This document shows positions 1 through 8,480 of a stretch of 64,000 nt of DNA, one piece after another. The translations under genes were made by a program, and so were the position numbers. The stretch spans positions 124,001 to 188,000 of the forward strand of contig NZ_OGTP01000004.1 of NCBI RefSeq assembly GCF_900258035.1, read 5' to 3'. The DNA is from Caballeronia novacaledonica. GTDB lineage: Bacteria > Pseudomonadota > Gammaproteobacteria > Burkholderiales > Burkholderiaceae. The notes under the pieces are model-generated. The model had not been told where the DNA came from. It worked only from the letters and a program-made list of their open reading frames with translations, and ran no database searches. Numbering within the stretch: the first letter of the stretch is position 1; every line of letters starts with the position of its first letter.

Positions 1-222
1 GCAGAAGGCCTTGTTTTTCTTGTAGCGCAGTGACCAGCCGCGCTTCTTTCCACCATATAGCCAATCGGGCGCGAAAACACCGGGATAGGATGCCTCGATC
101 CAGGTCCGCAGTTCCACCCAGTGCTGAAACGCCTCCGGCCCCATCCACGCCCGGACAGCGCGCTCATCGGGCTGTGAAGATCTGTCGGCGATTCTGTCGC
201 CGATCTGGGGGGCATGGTTCAT
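1..222 (-). CDS. DUF3788 family protein, 3' part outside window
   Basis: Reading from an ATG at 222 gives 74 codons open to the window edge. The last third reads PDWLYGGKKRGWSLRYKKNK, the conserved core of the DUF3788 family: an acidic/aromatic stretch followed by a GGKK-x-GWSLRYKK motif. An Shine-Dalgarno-like AGGAAAG lies a few bases upstream of the ATG. The family is small, soluble and of unknown function, so none is assigned. The gene is incomplete because its C-terminal part lies to the left of base 1. Family call from memory of the motif; the start is well supported. Confidence 0.75.
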   Translation of the reverse strand, partial: MNHAPQIGDRIADRSSQPDERAVRAWMGPEAFQHWVELRTWIEASYPGVFAPDWLYGGKKRGWSLRYKKNKAFC

Positions 223-352
223 GTTGCTTTCCTCTTCGTCCTGGTTGCGACGCCTTTAAAGTGCATCCCGCCATCGCTTCCGCCACCCGGGGTGCTCAAG
301 GAGAAGGTGAGCGTGATGAATCAAGTCGCAGCCGACAGCGAGCGTGTGCATT

Positions 353-802
353 TCAAGTGAATAGTTTCCGGTACTGAATAAAACCCGAGCGAGCACCGAC
401 GCTGTCGTAAAGCCGCCTGCCGGTATAGTTGGTTTCATGCGTGAGCCAGTGAACACGCGACACCCCGCGACGGTTCGCATCCGCATAAACATGCTCGATC
501 AGCGCGCGGCCAATGCCGCCGCCGCGTACATCAGGCGCGACATATAAGTCCTGAAGATAGCAGTAGTCGCTTGTTGTCCAGGTGGACCGATGGTAGATCG
601 AATGCACCAGGCCGAAAGCGTGTTCGCCCACCATCGCGAGCGCGGCATGCATCGGCTCAATGGGGTCCAGAAACCGCGCCCATGTCTCGAGTGTCACGGA
701 CGCGGGGATATCCACTTCGTAAAATCGCTGATAGCCTTTCCACAAAGGAAGCCAGATATCGAAATCCTTGCTATCAATGGCTTTGATCTCAATTGATTGC
801 AT
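353..802 (-). CDS. GNAT family N-acetyltransferase
   Basis: A 149-residue protein, the usual size of a single-domain GNAT enzyme that transfers an acetyl group from acetyl-CoA to an amine. The acetyl-CoA pyrophosphate-binding motif A is visible as LYVAPDVRGGGIGRALI at roughly residues 88-104 (the R-x-x-G-x-G/A signature). It is followed by the NxxGRRLYDSVG region near the C terminus that closes the fold. The substrate cannot be deduced; similar stand-alone proteins act on small amines, antibiotics or protein termini. It sits downstream of the cupin gene on the same strand, but no tight coupling is visible. Confidence 0.9.
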   Translation of the reverse strand: MQSIEIKAIDSKDFDIWLPLWKGYQRFYEVDIPASVTLETWARFLDPIEPMHAALAMVGEHAFGLVHSIYHRSTWTTSDYCYLQDLYVAPDVRGGGIGRALIEHVYADANRRGVSRVHWLTHETNYTGRRLYDSVGARSGFIQYRKLFT

Positions 803-845
803 TGAATGCTCCTCAAACCCGATTGATCCATAGCCAGGCTTTCGG

Positions 846-1265
846 CTATTTGATCGGCGTGGTCAGTGCTTTGTCATTCGTGTCGAGGACGAAGACTGCG
901 AGCAGCTTTGCCGGCTGGGTCTTACTCGCGTTGCGGCTGATCGAATGGGTCGCGCCCGGCGCTTCGGACCAGCTCTCGCCTGTCCGATAGACGCGCGTCT
1001 CGCCATCATTCACCTTCGACTCGATCGCACCCTCGATCACGTAGGCGTAAATGAAGGCCGACTTCGCGTGCGTGTGGGGCGGCGAAGCTCCGCCCGGCGC
1101 GTAATCGACTTCCACGACGATCATCGACTTGCCGGGAATATTGGGAACAACCGCATCGAAATTCGTGGCGACGGTTTGCCCTTCGCTATCATGGGCCGAG
1201 GCGGGACTGGCCGTCACGATGGCGAGCGTCACGTAGCCGGCAGCGATGATGGCTCGAATCTTCAT
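846..1265 (-). CDS. Exported cupin-domain protein
   Basis: The ATG at 1265 follows a GAAGGGG ribosome site and gives 139 residues beginning with a Sec signal peptide (MKIRAIIAAGYVTLAIVTASPASA, cleaved near residue 24). The open frame continues upstream to 1313, but that part would block the signal peptide. The mature part is a single cupin barrel with a PHTHAKSAFIYAYVIEGAIE stretch containing the histidines expected to hold a metal. A second conserved block follows (GESWSEAPGATHSISRN). Single-domain periplasmic cupins of this kind often occur next to oxidoreductases and regulators of stress responses. The reaction is unknown. Confidence 0.85.
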   Translation of the reverse strand: MKIRAIIAAGYVTLAIVTASPASAHDSEGQTVATNFDAVVPNIPGKSMIVVEVDYAPGGASPPHTHAKSAFIYAYVIEGAIESKVNDGETRVYRTGESWSEAPGATHSISRNASKTQPAKLLAVFVLDTNDKALTTPIK

Positions 1266-1462
1266 GGACTTCCCCTTCTCAATGTTGGCGAGTCGGCGCT
1301 CTTCCGTGTCCATGCCGGGGCTGCTTCAGGCCGTCGCCACTTCCAGCCCACGCAGCACCGCCGGACGCGCGAGACCACGGTCCAATCAGCGCGGGACATG
1401 CCCGAAGCGGTCGAAACCGACGCGCTTTTCCGGCTGCATCCGAACAGGAGCCATCGCCGCTT

Positions 1463-2380
1463 TCAAGGACGAACGCGGATAATCGTCTTCCCATTGAACC
1501 GCTTGGGCCCGTTGAAGGTGGCGATGGCGTCGTCGAGAGTCGAGACGTTGCCGATGTGTGTCCGCAACCGTCCGTCCCGCACCCGCTGGACGATCTCACC
1601 GAGTTGCGCGCGATTGGACTCGACAACGAAGTCGACCGTCAGGCCGTCGGCGGGCCGCGCCTCGGTCGGCCCGGCGATGGTCACCAGCGTTCCTCCGGCG
1701 CGAATCAGGGCTGCAGACCGCCTGGCAATGTCGCCGCCGAAGACATCGAAAACCAGATCGACGCCGCCGACGTCTTCGAGGGTGTCGTTCTCGAGGTCGA
1801 CGAACTCGTGCACGCCGAAGTCGAGCGCCGTTTGACGGTGGAGCGCGCGTCCAGTGCCGATGACGTAGGCGCCGTCCTCACGCGCAAGCTGAATCGCCAT
1901 CGACCCCACTACGCCCGCCGCGCCGTGCACGAGGACGCTCTGCCCCGACCGAAGGCCGCCGTGCTCGAACAGTCCCTGCCACGCGGTCAGACCCGGCATC
2001 GGCAGGCTGGCGCCCACCGTGAAATCGACGTCACCGGGCAGCGGAGCGAGGTTGCGGGCCTCGACGGCCACATACTCGGCCAGCGTGCCGTCGCGAGTCC
2101 AGTCCGTGAGACCGAACACCCGCTGTCCCACTGACAGCCCCGCCGTGCCATAGCCAAGAGCGGTCACCACGCCGGCCAGTTCGTGACCGGGAATCGATGG
2201 TGTCCGGTCACGGTTGAGGCGATCGGTCCAGGTCGGGGGCCACGTCAGCTCATCCCAGGTGAATCCCGAGGCATGAACCTGCACGACCACATCGTTTATC
2301 GCCGCCTGCGGCTCGGGGCGCACCGTCAACTGCATCCCGGCCGTTCCAGCGGCCTGGTCCGTCACAATGATTGCCTTCAT
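1463..2380 (-). CDS. NADP-dependent oxidoreductase, zinc-free MDR/quinone reductase type
   Basis: The ATG at 2380 is chosen because AAGGAGGT lies just upstream, inside the longer open frame that reaches 2398. The 305-residue product has a GroES-like N-terminal domain followed by a Rossmann domain with the NADPH motif HGAAGVVGSMAIQLAR. The catalytic and structural zinc ligands of classical alcohol dehydrogenases are absent, which places it with quinone oxidoreductase or enoyl reductase type medium-chain dehydrogenases. It probably reduces quinones or activated double bonds with NADPH. It lies with an AhpD-like protein and a nitroreductase on the same strand, suggesting a detoxification group. 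Confidence 0.88.
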   Translation of the reverse strand: MKAIIVTDQAAGTAGMQLTVRPEPQAAINDVVVQVHASGFTWDELTWPPTWTDRLNRDRTPSIPGHELAGVVTALGYGTAGLSVGQRVFGLTDWTRDGTLAEYVAVEARNLAPLPGDVDFTVGASLPMPGLTAWQGLFEHGGLRSGQSVLVHGAAGVVGSMAIQLAREDGAYVIGTGRALHRQTALDFGVHEFVDLENDTLEDVGGVDLVFDVFGGDIARRSAALIRAGGTLVTIAGPTEARPADGLTVDFVVESNRAQLGEIVQRVRDGRLRTHIGNVSTLDDAIATFNGPKRFNGKTIIRVRP

Positions 2381-2445
2381 CGTCCACCTCCTTTTCATCA
2401 GTACACGCTCGTCGCCGAATGCCTTCGCAGACGAGCGGGTAGCGT

Positions 2446-2991
2446 TCAGATCGAGCCGGCCGGCGCGACAGCGGGAAAGTCCTTGTCGGGATCGAACACG
2501 TTGTTGAAGAAGTTCGTCAGGGAGTACATGGCCACGAGCGCGACGATTTCCATCACGTTGGCGTCGGTGTAGCCTGCATCGCGGACGGCATTCAGATCAG
2601 CGTCGCTGACTTGCCCCCGGGTCTCGATGACCTTGCGCGCAAACTGGACGGCGGCGTCCCGCTTCGGATCGGTTGCATGGCCTCTGCGGGCCAGGATGAT
2701 TTCATCGGACGGCAGCTTCGCCATGTGCTCGGCTGTGAAGCTGTGAACCGTCAGGCAGTAGTTGCAGCCGTTCACTTCGGAGACCGCGAGGCCGATGCTG
2801 TCACGCGTCTTCACGTCGAGCACTTTGCTCAGCGAGCCAAGCAAGGTGGCCCATGCGTTGAACGCGATCGGGCTCTGCGCGAAGCTCGCCATCATATTCG
2901 GAGTGAATCCGATATTTTTGCTGAAGGCATCGAGTGTCGGTTTCGAATCGGCCGGCACTTGTTCAGTATTTAAAGTAGTAGTCCTTGACAT
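2446..2991 (-). CDS. Carboxymuconolactone decarboxylase/AhpD-like peroxidase-related protein
   Basis: From the ATG at 2991 the product has 181 residues; an in-frame ATG four codons upstream is possible. It carries the AhpD-type redox motif EVNGCNYCLTVH, with the C-x-x-C pair and downstream histidine used for thiol-dependent peroxide reduction. A helical region around it matches carboxymuconolactone decarboxylase-like proteins. The C-terminal stretch ending YSLTNFFNNVFDPDKDFP is typical of the uncharacterised peroxidase-related subgroup. It is probably cytoplasmic and linked to the adjacent oxidoreductase and nitroreductase in oxidative or electrophile stress. Confidence 0.88.
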   Translation of the reverse strand: MSRTTTLNTEQVPADSKPTLDAFSKNIGFTPNMMASFAQSPIAFNAWATLLGSLSKVLDVKTRDSIGLAVSEVNGCNYCLTVHSFTAEHMAKLPSDEIILARRGHATDPKRDAAVQFARKVIETRGQVSDADLNAVRDAGYTDANVMEIVALVAMYSLTNFFNNVFDPDKDFPAVAPAGSI

Positions 2992-3121
2992 ATTAAGCTC
3001 CATAATTTACTGGTTTAACTGGTTCAGGAAAGCTCATTTGGGAACTATCCTTCGGCCTGTTTCGTGTCCGGATCCCGGGTAGAAGAGAGCGTTCAGCGTG
3101 GTCGCTGCCGCGGCGAAGCGC

Positions 3122-3739
3122 TTACACGAGATCCAACACATCGTCCACGGGGCGGCGCGGCTTCTGCGCCCAGTTTCCTGCCCGTTCCGGTCCCACGGAC
3201 AACAGCAGGACCGGCACTTCGTCCGTGGCGAGTCCGAACTCGCGGTGCACGGCTTCGGCATCGAAACCGATCATCGGCGTCGAACCTAGACCCAGCGAGC
3301 GGGCGGCATAGATCATTGCCGACGCGCCAAAGGTCGCGGTGCGTACGGCCTCGTCTCGCCGGCGCTGCGGGTACGCCATGTACAGTTCGCGCGCCGGGTT
3401 CTCCCATTCCGGCACCATCGCGGCCGGCATGATGCCCGCTTTCACCAGCGGAGCCAGGCGCTCCGGAATGACACTCGTATCGACCAACTGGCCGCAGACG
3501 ATGAACGTAACAGCCGCGTCGGTGATTGCGGGCTGGCTCCAGGCGATCGGACTCAGCCGCGCCTTGGCCTCAGGCGTGCGTACGGCGATGAAGCGCCAAT
3601 TCTGCAAGTGGAAGGACGTCGGCGCACTGGTGCCGATTTGCACCAGTTCGCGGATCTGGTCGTCGCTCAAGTTGGCGGAGGAATCGTAGTACTTGGCGGC
3701 GCTGCGATTCAGGATGCATTCGATGACTGCATTGATCAT
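3122..3739 (-). CDS. Nitroreductase family protein
   Basis: A 205-residue protein of the FMN-dependent nitroreductase fold. The N-terminal RSAAKYYD and the SAPTSFHLQNWRFIAV segment match the FMN phosphate and ring-binding parts of the family. The C-terminal half contains the SLGLGSTPMIGFD motif. Members reduce nitroaromatics, quinones or flavins with NAD(P)H. It is the most upstream gene of a same-strand run (nitroreductase, AhpD-like protein, quinone-type oxidoreductase, cupin). The 194-bp gap upstream of it has no gene and probably holds its promoter. The AraC regulator at 3934-4980 is the likely local controller, by inference from position. Confidence 0.9.
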   Translation of the reverse strand: MINAVIECILNRSAAKYYDSSANLSDDQIRELVQIGTSAPTSFHLQNWRFIAVRTPEAKARLSPIAWSQPAITDAAVTFIVCGQLVDTSVIPERLAPLVKAGIMPAAMVPEWENPARELYMAYPQRRRDEAVRTATFGASAMIYAARSLGLGSTPMIGFDAEAVHREFGLATDEVPVLLLSVGPERAGNWAQKPRRPVDDVLDLV

Positions 3740-3933
3740 GGCGATTTCCTATGGCTACAAAGATAGATTGGATACGAGACGGATTTCGTTTTACGAAGTG
3801 GTTATGTCATTCATGGTCTTCAAATTGAAGGACGGCATCGGCGTTGTCCGGGGAGGCGGTTAGGAGCTTCCACTTTAGGCCTGCCGTTCCACAATCTCGA
3901 GACTGGATTTACTCAATAAAATATCCAAAAGGA

Positions 3934-4980
3934 TCAAGTTCCATCCCGGCGCGCGAGACGGCGCCATTGGCCCGGCGTCATGCCCGTCCGGTCGGCAAAC
4001 AGACGTCGGAATGACGACACGGATTGATACCCCACCGACTCGGCCACGGCCTCGGTGGTCATCGCCGGCTTCTTCAGTTCGTTGGCGGCCATGCTCATGC
4101 GGATATCGGTCAGAAAGTCGATGGCCGAACGTCCCAGTGTGTCTTGAAAGTGCCGCATGAAGGTGGCGCGTGACATGCTGCACAAAGCGGCAAGGTCAGG
4201 CAGATTCCAGGGCCGTGCGGGATCCCCCAACATGGCCGAAATGGCCGGAGCCAGCCGTGGATGGCCGGCGAGCGCCAACAAGCCCGCCGGAGCCTGATCG
4301 GATTTGCTGGCTTCGCGCAGAACCAGTGTGAAGAGCGCCGAGCTAAGCGAATTGAGGATGGCGTATCCGCCCACCTTATCGCCGTTAGACTCCTCGCGCA
4401 TAAGCTCAACGAAACTGGCCAGGTGGCTCGAAGCAGACGTGCTACGCGCTTCACCATCGCCGATCGTGGTCCGCACCACGAGATTGGTGGGCAGGTAATT
4501 GCGAATGAGCCGACCATGAAGCGGTCCGATGAAAAAACGGCCGCACAGCATGTCGAGGTGTTCACCCTGGCCGTCATTCTCGCTGAACGTCAATCCGGCA
4601 GCACTTTCGCGTTCGCACGTGGGTCCGGGCGCCTGTCCACTGCCATCGTGCAGAACGTGCGCCGACCCATGGGGCAGCAGGAGGATATCGCCGGCTTGCA
4701 GTTCCATAGCCGTCCCTGTTTCCCGATCCTCGATGATGGCCCGGCCCTCGAGCACGACGTGGTAGGGAATCTCGTGCGCTGCCGACGGACCCCAGGCCAC
4801 ACGCCAAGGTGCACCATAGGCGCAGCGCACCTCCGGTCGGCCGGTGATGGTTACCATTTGCAAAAGGTGGCTCAGCCAGTCGACTTGGGACGTCGGTAAG
4901 GGAAAGACGGTATCGAGATCGGCGTCGGCGCGCAGGCGCACGTCAGCGGCCGCCGTCGCAACCTTTCGTGATGTGCTCAT
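3934..4980 (-). CDS. AraC family transcriptional regulator with N-terminal cupin sensor
   Basis: A 348-residue protein. Residues about 20-210 form an AraC-type cupin ligand-binding domain (RCAYGAPWRVAWGPSAAHEIPYHVV, then GDILLLPHGSAHVL). The last 100 residues contain the two helix-turn-helix motifs of AraC regulators, ending in the signature SVGYQSVSSFRRLFADRTGMTPGQWRR. Regulators of this architecture often sit beside the oxidoreductases they control. Here the nitroreductase operon lies directly downstream on the same strand. Its start codon overlaps the stop of the DUF3331 gene by four bases, so the two are probably co-transcribed and translationally coupled. Confidence 0.92.
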   Translation of the reverse strand: MSTSRKVATAAADVRLRADADLDTVFPLPTSQVDWLSHLLQMVTITGRPEVRCAYGAPWRVAWGPSAAHEIPYHVVLEGRAIIEDRETGTAMELQAGDILLLPHGSAHVLHDGSGQAPGPTCERESAAGLTFSENDGQGEHLDMLCGRFFIGPLHGRLIRNYLPTNLVVRTTIGDGEARSTSASSHLASFVELMREESNGDKVGGYAILNSLSSALFTLVLREASKSDQAPAGLLALAGHPRLAPAISAMLGDPARPWNLPDLAALCSMSRATFMRHFQDTLGRSAIDFLTDIRMSMAANELKKPAMTTEAVAESVGYQSVSSFRRLFADRTGMTPGQWRRLARRDGT

Positions 4981-5273
4981 GATTCACTGTGTTCCAAGGT
5001 GATGGCGCACAGGCTGGAAACAGCGGAAGCGAGAATCATGCGATGGCGATTGATGGGCACCCGTGAACCATAGGCGCGCGGACGAAAGACGGAATCTCCA
5101 CGGCGGATTCGCTTACCTGACAGCACACAAGTCGCTTCCCCGCGCGCAGAACCGATTCCCCAGATCTGATTCGCGTAATGACCCAGACAAGGGTCGCTCC
5201 AGCACACGCTGATGGTCGTCGACGAAAGCTTTTCCACAATCGAGATATGCAAGGGCGAACGTTCGTTTTGCAT
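4977..5273 (-). CDS. DUF3331 domain-containing protein
   Basis: A 98-residue protein with the DUF3331 pattern: an SATTISVCWSDPCLGHY-like strand, then a stretch with a cysteine followed by SGKRIRRGDSVFRPR, then a terminal MILASAV. I know this family mainly from Burkholderia and close relatives, where it has no assigned function. The start at 5273 has no strong ribosome site. The stop overlaps the ATG of the AraC regulator by four bases (ATGA), so it appears to be a leader cistron of that regulator. It could be a small regulatory partner, but nothing in the sequence proves that. Confidence 0.75.
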   Translation of the reverse strand: MQNERSPLHISIVEKLSSTTISVCWSDPCLGHYANQIWGIGSARGEATCVLSGKRIRRGDSVFRPRAYGSRVPINRHRMILASAVSSLCAITLEHSES

Positions 5274-5321
5274 GGCCGGGTATCGCTCATCATGAAAATA
5301 TTGTCGCTGAGTTCGGACGCG

Positions 5322-5972
5322 TTACCGTCCTTCGTTCATGCAAACGGGACGGTGCACGAGGCTCGACACTGCCGGTTCAATCGCGGCGATGAGCGAGCCG
5401 CGAAGTTCGGCCGCGCGTGATTCATCGATGAAAGCGGTGGCCTGCATCGGCAGATAATGGACTGAGTTCAGACCGATGCAGCCGAGCACAGCGGAAAGGT
5501 AGGGCGTGAGGAAATCCGGCTGGTTGGCTCGATCGCCCGTGAACACACCACCCGAAGCGATACCGACGAATACAGGACGGTCCCGAAGCATTCCGACCTT
5601 GCCCGCCGGCGTCGACTTCATCGTGCGGCCGACACGGAGAATCTGATCGATCCACGCCTTCAGGACGGACGGGATCGTAAAGTTGTTCATCGGCGTTCCG
5701 ATCACGATGACATCCGAGCGCTCGACCTCACGAATGAGTTGCTCGGCCAGAAGCAGCGCGTCGGCCGACCGCCCGGCCGCAGCCAGCGAGGCCGGCGTCG
5801 AGAGCGCCGCGGCATAGGCGGCTCCTGCATGGGGTATCGGTTCATACCCCAGATCCCGGCGATGCACATGCGCGTCCGGGAGGACGTCGAGAAGCTTGCG
5901 AACGACCGCTGCCGACAGTTGTCGACTCTGCGACTCCGGTCGCGGGCTGCAATCGATATGCAGGATGTTCAT
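5322..5972 (-). CDS. azoR: FMN-dependent NADH-azoreductase
   Basis: A 216-residue flavodoxin-like protein of the AzoR family, which reduces azo bonds and quinones with NADH. The N-terminal SPRPESQSRQLS loop binds the FMN phosphate. The GTPMNNFTIPSVLKAWIDQILRVG segment is the family signature around the flavin ring. The IASGGVF loop closes the flavin site. It is divergent from a MocR-type regulator, and the 148-bp gap between them carries a perfect palindrome and repeats suited to shared control. AzoR enzymes commonly pair with LysR or MocR regulators in electrophile defence. Confidence 0.92.
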   Translation of the reverse strand: MNILHIDCSPRPESQSRQLSAAVVRKLLDVLPDAHVHRRDLGYEPIPHAGAAYAAALSTPASLAAAGRSADALLLAEQLIREVERSDVIVIGTPMNNFTIPSVLKAWIDQILRVGRTMKSTPAGKVGMLRDRPVFVGIASGGVFTGDRANQPDFLTPYLSAVLGCIGLNSVHYLPMQATAFIDESRAAELRGSLIAAIEPAVSSLVHRPVCMNEGR

Positions 5973-6110
5973 GGCTCTTTCTCCGGCTGCTTCAAGGGCG
6001 ATTGCGGTATCGAGTGCTTGTATAGGATCGGGCTGGCCGGTCTGCGGACGGCATCGGGCAGCTATGTCCGTGTTGGCCTTGCTTTTGTTTCAACTGCGAT
6101 GCAAGAATTC

Positions 6111-6166
6111 TGTACCATCGATGGTGCGGAATGAAGAACCAAGACTCCTTAATTTTGTGTGTACCA
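6111..6166. promoter_or_regulatory. Candidate MocR operator: palindrome plus direct repeat
   Basis: ACCATCGATGGT at 6114-6125 is a perfect 12-bp palindrome overlapping the assigned start codon at 6121. The heptamer TGTACCA occurs at 6111-6117 and again at 6160-6166, 49 bp apart in direct orientation. MocR/GabR-type dimers are known to bind spaced direct repeats near their own promoters. The overlap with the start codon suggests autorepression, or that translation really begins further downstream (a GTG at 6157). Confidence 0.45.
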
Positions 6167-7584
6167 AGATCGTGGAACCAGGTTTTCAGATTGAGCTTGA
6201 CCGGACAGCGAAGCTGCCCTTGGCGGAACAGATTCGCGAGAGCATCAGCAGGGCCATCGAGTCAGGCGTGCTCACACCCGACACTCGACTTCCCTCGTGG
6301 CAGGATCTGGCCGCACAGCTCGGCGTGGCGCGCGGTACGGTTCAAGCGGCATATGAACGCTTGTCCGACGCCCAGATGATCGAAACATTCGGGGCAGGGG
6401 GCACCCGCGTGGCCCCGCGGCCCCACGTGGCGGCGACTCGACCCAAAGCGCCGCGGCTCGGCGCGTTCATGAAGGCCTATGAGGAGATGAACGCGGGGCC
6501 GGCAATCTTTCAGCTCGGCGTTCCTGCGTTTGGAGGGCTACCGGACAACCTCTTTTCACGAGCGCGTTCGTCCAATCTACTGAAAACCGGATGTCTGTCT
6601 TCACTGCTCTATCCCGACCCAAGAGGGGAGTTCGAACTGCGCAGGGAGGTCGCGGGCAATCTCTCCATCGCCAGAAACTTTCATTGCCACCCTGAGCAGG
6701 TGTTCATCACATCGGGATACAGCTCTGGCCTGGGCCTGGCGCTGCGCGTGCTGAGTCTGGACCGCAAGAAAGTCTGGATGGAAGAGCCGGGTTTCATGGT
6801 TACCCGGAAAGGGTTGGAGCTCGCTCGCTTGAATATCGTGCCGGTCCCGGTCGATGCAGACGGCCTGAACGTCGACTATGGCATCGAGCACGCTGCGGAC
6901 GCCGCCTTGGCCGTCTTGACACCTGGTCAGCAGGCTCCCTTGGGCTCGACCCTGTCGTTGAGGCGGCGTCTTCAGTTGCTCGAATGGGCGGCCTCGAACG
7001 ATGCCTGGATCATCGAAGACGACTATCTCGGCGAGCTACAACTGCAGGGCAGGCCGGCACCGGCTATGGCGTCTTTGGGCGAGGGCCGGCGAGTCATTCA
7101 CATTGGTTCCTTCAGCAAGACTGTCAGCCCGGCTCTGCGCCTTGGTTTCGTCGTGGCGCCGATCGAACTGGCCAACGCGTTCGCCGAGGTGGCCGCAACA
7201 CTCGCTCCCGCGCCGTCACCCGTAGTTCAACTTGCCACGGCTCAATTCATGCATGACGGCCACTTCGTTCGCCGCGTGCGTCGGCTCAAGCGACTGTATT
7301 CCGCCCAACGTGACGCACTATGCGAGCAGTTGAGAATGCGCGACGCGGAGTGGGTCAATGCAGGCCTGGCAGTGCTTCTCCGCCTTCCCGACGGCGCACC
7401 CGATGTGCGGATCGTTCGCGAAGCGATGACCGCTGGCATGGCGCCATCGCCTTTCTCCGCGTGGTTCGCGAATCCGTCCTGGACTTTACCCGGCCTTTTG
7501 CTCGGGGTTGCCACGGCGCCTGAAGAGCATCTCGCCGCATCGTGTCAGCGACTGTTCGAGATCATCGACCGATATCGCTCATGA
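6121..7584 (+). CDS. MocR family regulator (GntR HTH fused to PLP aminotransferase domain)
   Basis: From ATG 6121 the protein has 487 residues, normal for MocR regulators. The open frame reaches back to 5896 but would overlap the azoreductase gene, so the later start is preferred. No good ribosome site is visible there. The N-terminal winged helix is clear (LPLAEQIRESISRAI, then LPSWQDLAAQLGVARGTVQAAYERL). The long C-terminal domain is a fold-type I aminotransferase with TPGQQAPLG, IEDDYLGEL and the PLP-lysine region IGSFSKTVSPALRLGF. It probably senses a PLP-reactive amine or amino compound and regulates the divergent azoreductase gene. Confidence 0.9.
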   Translation: MVRNEEPRLLNFVCTKIVEPGFQIELDRTAKLPLAEQIRESISRAIESGVLTPDTRLPSWQDLAAQLGVARGTVQAAYERLSDAQMIETFGAGGTRVAPRPHVAATRPKAPRLGAFMKAYEEMNAGPAIFQLGVPAFGGLPDNLFSRARSSNLLKTGCLSSLLYPDPRGEFELRREVAGNLSIARNFHCHPEQVFITSGYSSGLGLALRVLSLDRKKVWMEEPGFMVTRKGLELARLNIVPVPVDADGLNVDYGIEHAADAALAVLTPGQQAPLGSTLSLRRRLQLLEWAASNDAWIIEDDYLGELQLQGRPAPAMASLGEGRRVIHIGSFSKTVSPALRLGFVVAPIELANAFAEVAATLAPAPSPVVQLATAQFMHDGHFVRRVRRLKRLYSAQRDALCEQLRMRDAEWVNAGLAVLLRLPDGAPDVRIVREAMTAGMAPSPFSAWFANPSWTLPGLLLGVATAPEEHLAASCQRLFEIIDRYRS

Positions 7585-7759
7585 GACGTGCCGGGCGCAC
7601 GCGCTATCGTCGCGCAGTTGCAGGAATGCCTCCGATTGGCCACCTCAATGAAGCAAGATACGGTGACTGCGCACCGCCAGAAAACGTGCTTATCAGGTGT
7701 CATTTCTGCGCCGTGCAAAAGCCTCATACTGTGACGCGCCTTCAATCGAGAACTCAAAC

Positions 7760-8338
7760 ATGCGCAATCGCTATCTCTCTGCTTTGACGCTCAGCGGCAT
7801 CGCCTTTCTTCTGAGCGGATGTGCTGCCTCGCTGCAAACCCAGAACGCCGCAACGTCGGCTACAGCTTCATCGGACGGAAAGGTAACGCAGACCGGCATC
7901 GTGGTTCCGGCGGCTTCCACGCACACCATCGTGCTGCGAATGAGCGGATCGACCGTCGCCACTTCTGCGTCGGACTGGCCGCGGGTGCAGACCGAGTGGC
8001 GCGAAGCCATGGAAGGCGCATCCAAGGATGCCAGTTCCGCATTCGTCGATGAAACCGTCAAGCGCACATCACGCTCCGGCGCTGGCACGGTGGTCGATGT
8101 CTACGTGGAAGATTTTCATTTCGTTGCGCCGGGCGCGCGTTATACCTTGGGCATCATGACCGGCAACGCTTTCATTCAGGCGCGCGTGGCATTCCGTGAT
8201 CTTCAAAGCGGGCGAGTATTCGGCGAACGCAGCTACAACACATCGTCTTCAGCGTGGCAGGGCATCTTTGCCCCGACCTCGGACAAACAGGCACGCGCCA
8301 TCGCCGCCGATATCGTCAAGCAGATCGATCCACGCTAG
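7760..8338 (+). CDS. DUF4410-like lipoprotein
   Basis: The ATG at 7760 starts a 192-residue protein with a lipoprotein signal: MRNRYLSALTL, a hydrophobic core, then the lipobox LLSGC with the modified cysteine near residue 21. The frame extends upstream to 7697, but only the later start gives a signal peptide. The mature part has alternating strands and ends with TSDKQARAIAADIVKQI, a pattern seen in DUF4410 lipoproteins. It is probably anchored in the outer membrane facing the periplasm. No partner gene is obvious and the function is unknown. Confidence 0.72.
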   Translation: MRNRYLSALTLSGIAFLLSGCAASLQTQNAATSATASSDGKVTQTGIVVPAASTHTIVLRMSGSTVATSASDWPRVQTEWREAMEGASKDASSAFVDETVKRTSRSGAGTVVDVYVEDFHFVAPGARYTLGIMTGNAFIQARVAFRDLQSGRVFGERSYNTSSSAWQGIFAPTSDKQARAIAADIVKQIDPR

Positions 8339-8480
8339 CCATTCGGGCGGGTGCTTCGAGGACAGGAGGCTCTTGGGCCAACATCGCCGGCCTGCCCGAA
8401 AAATAGCTTCGACAAATCTCTTTGAATCCACCGCATGGCATGACCGATAAAATCGGGCGAATCATTCACCTTCTCATGCC

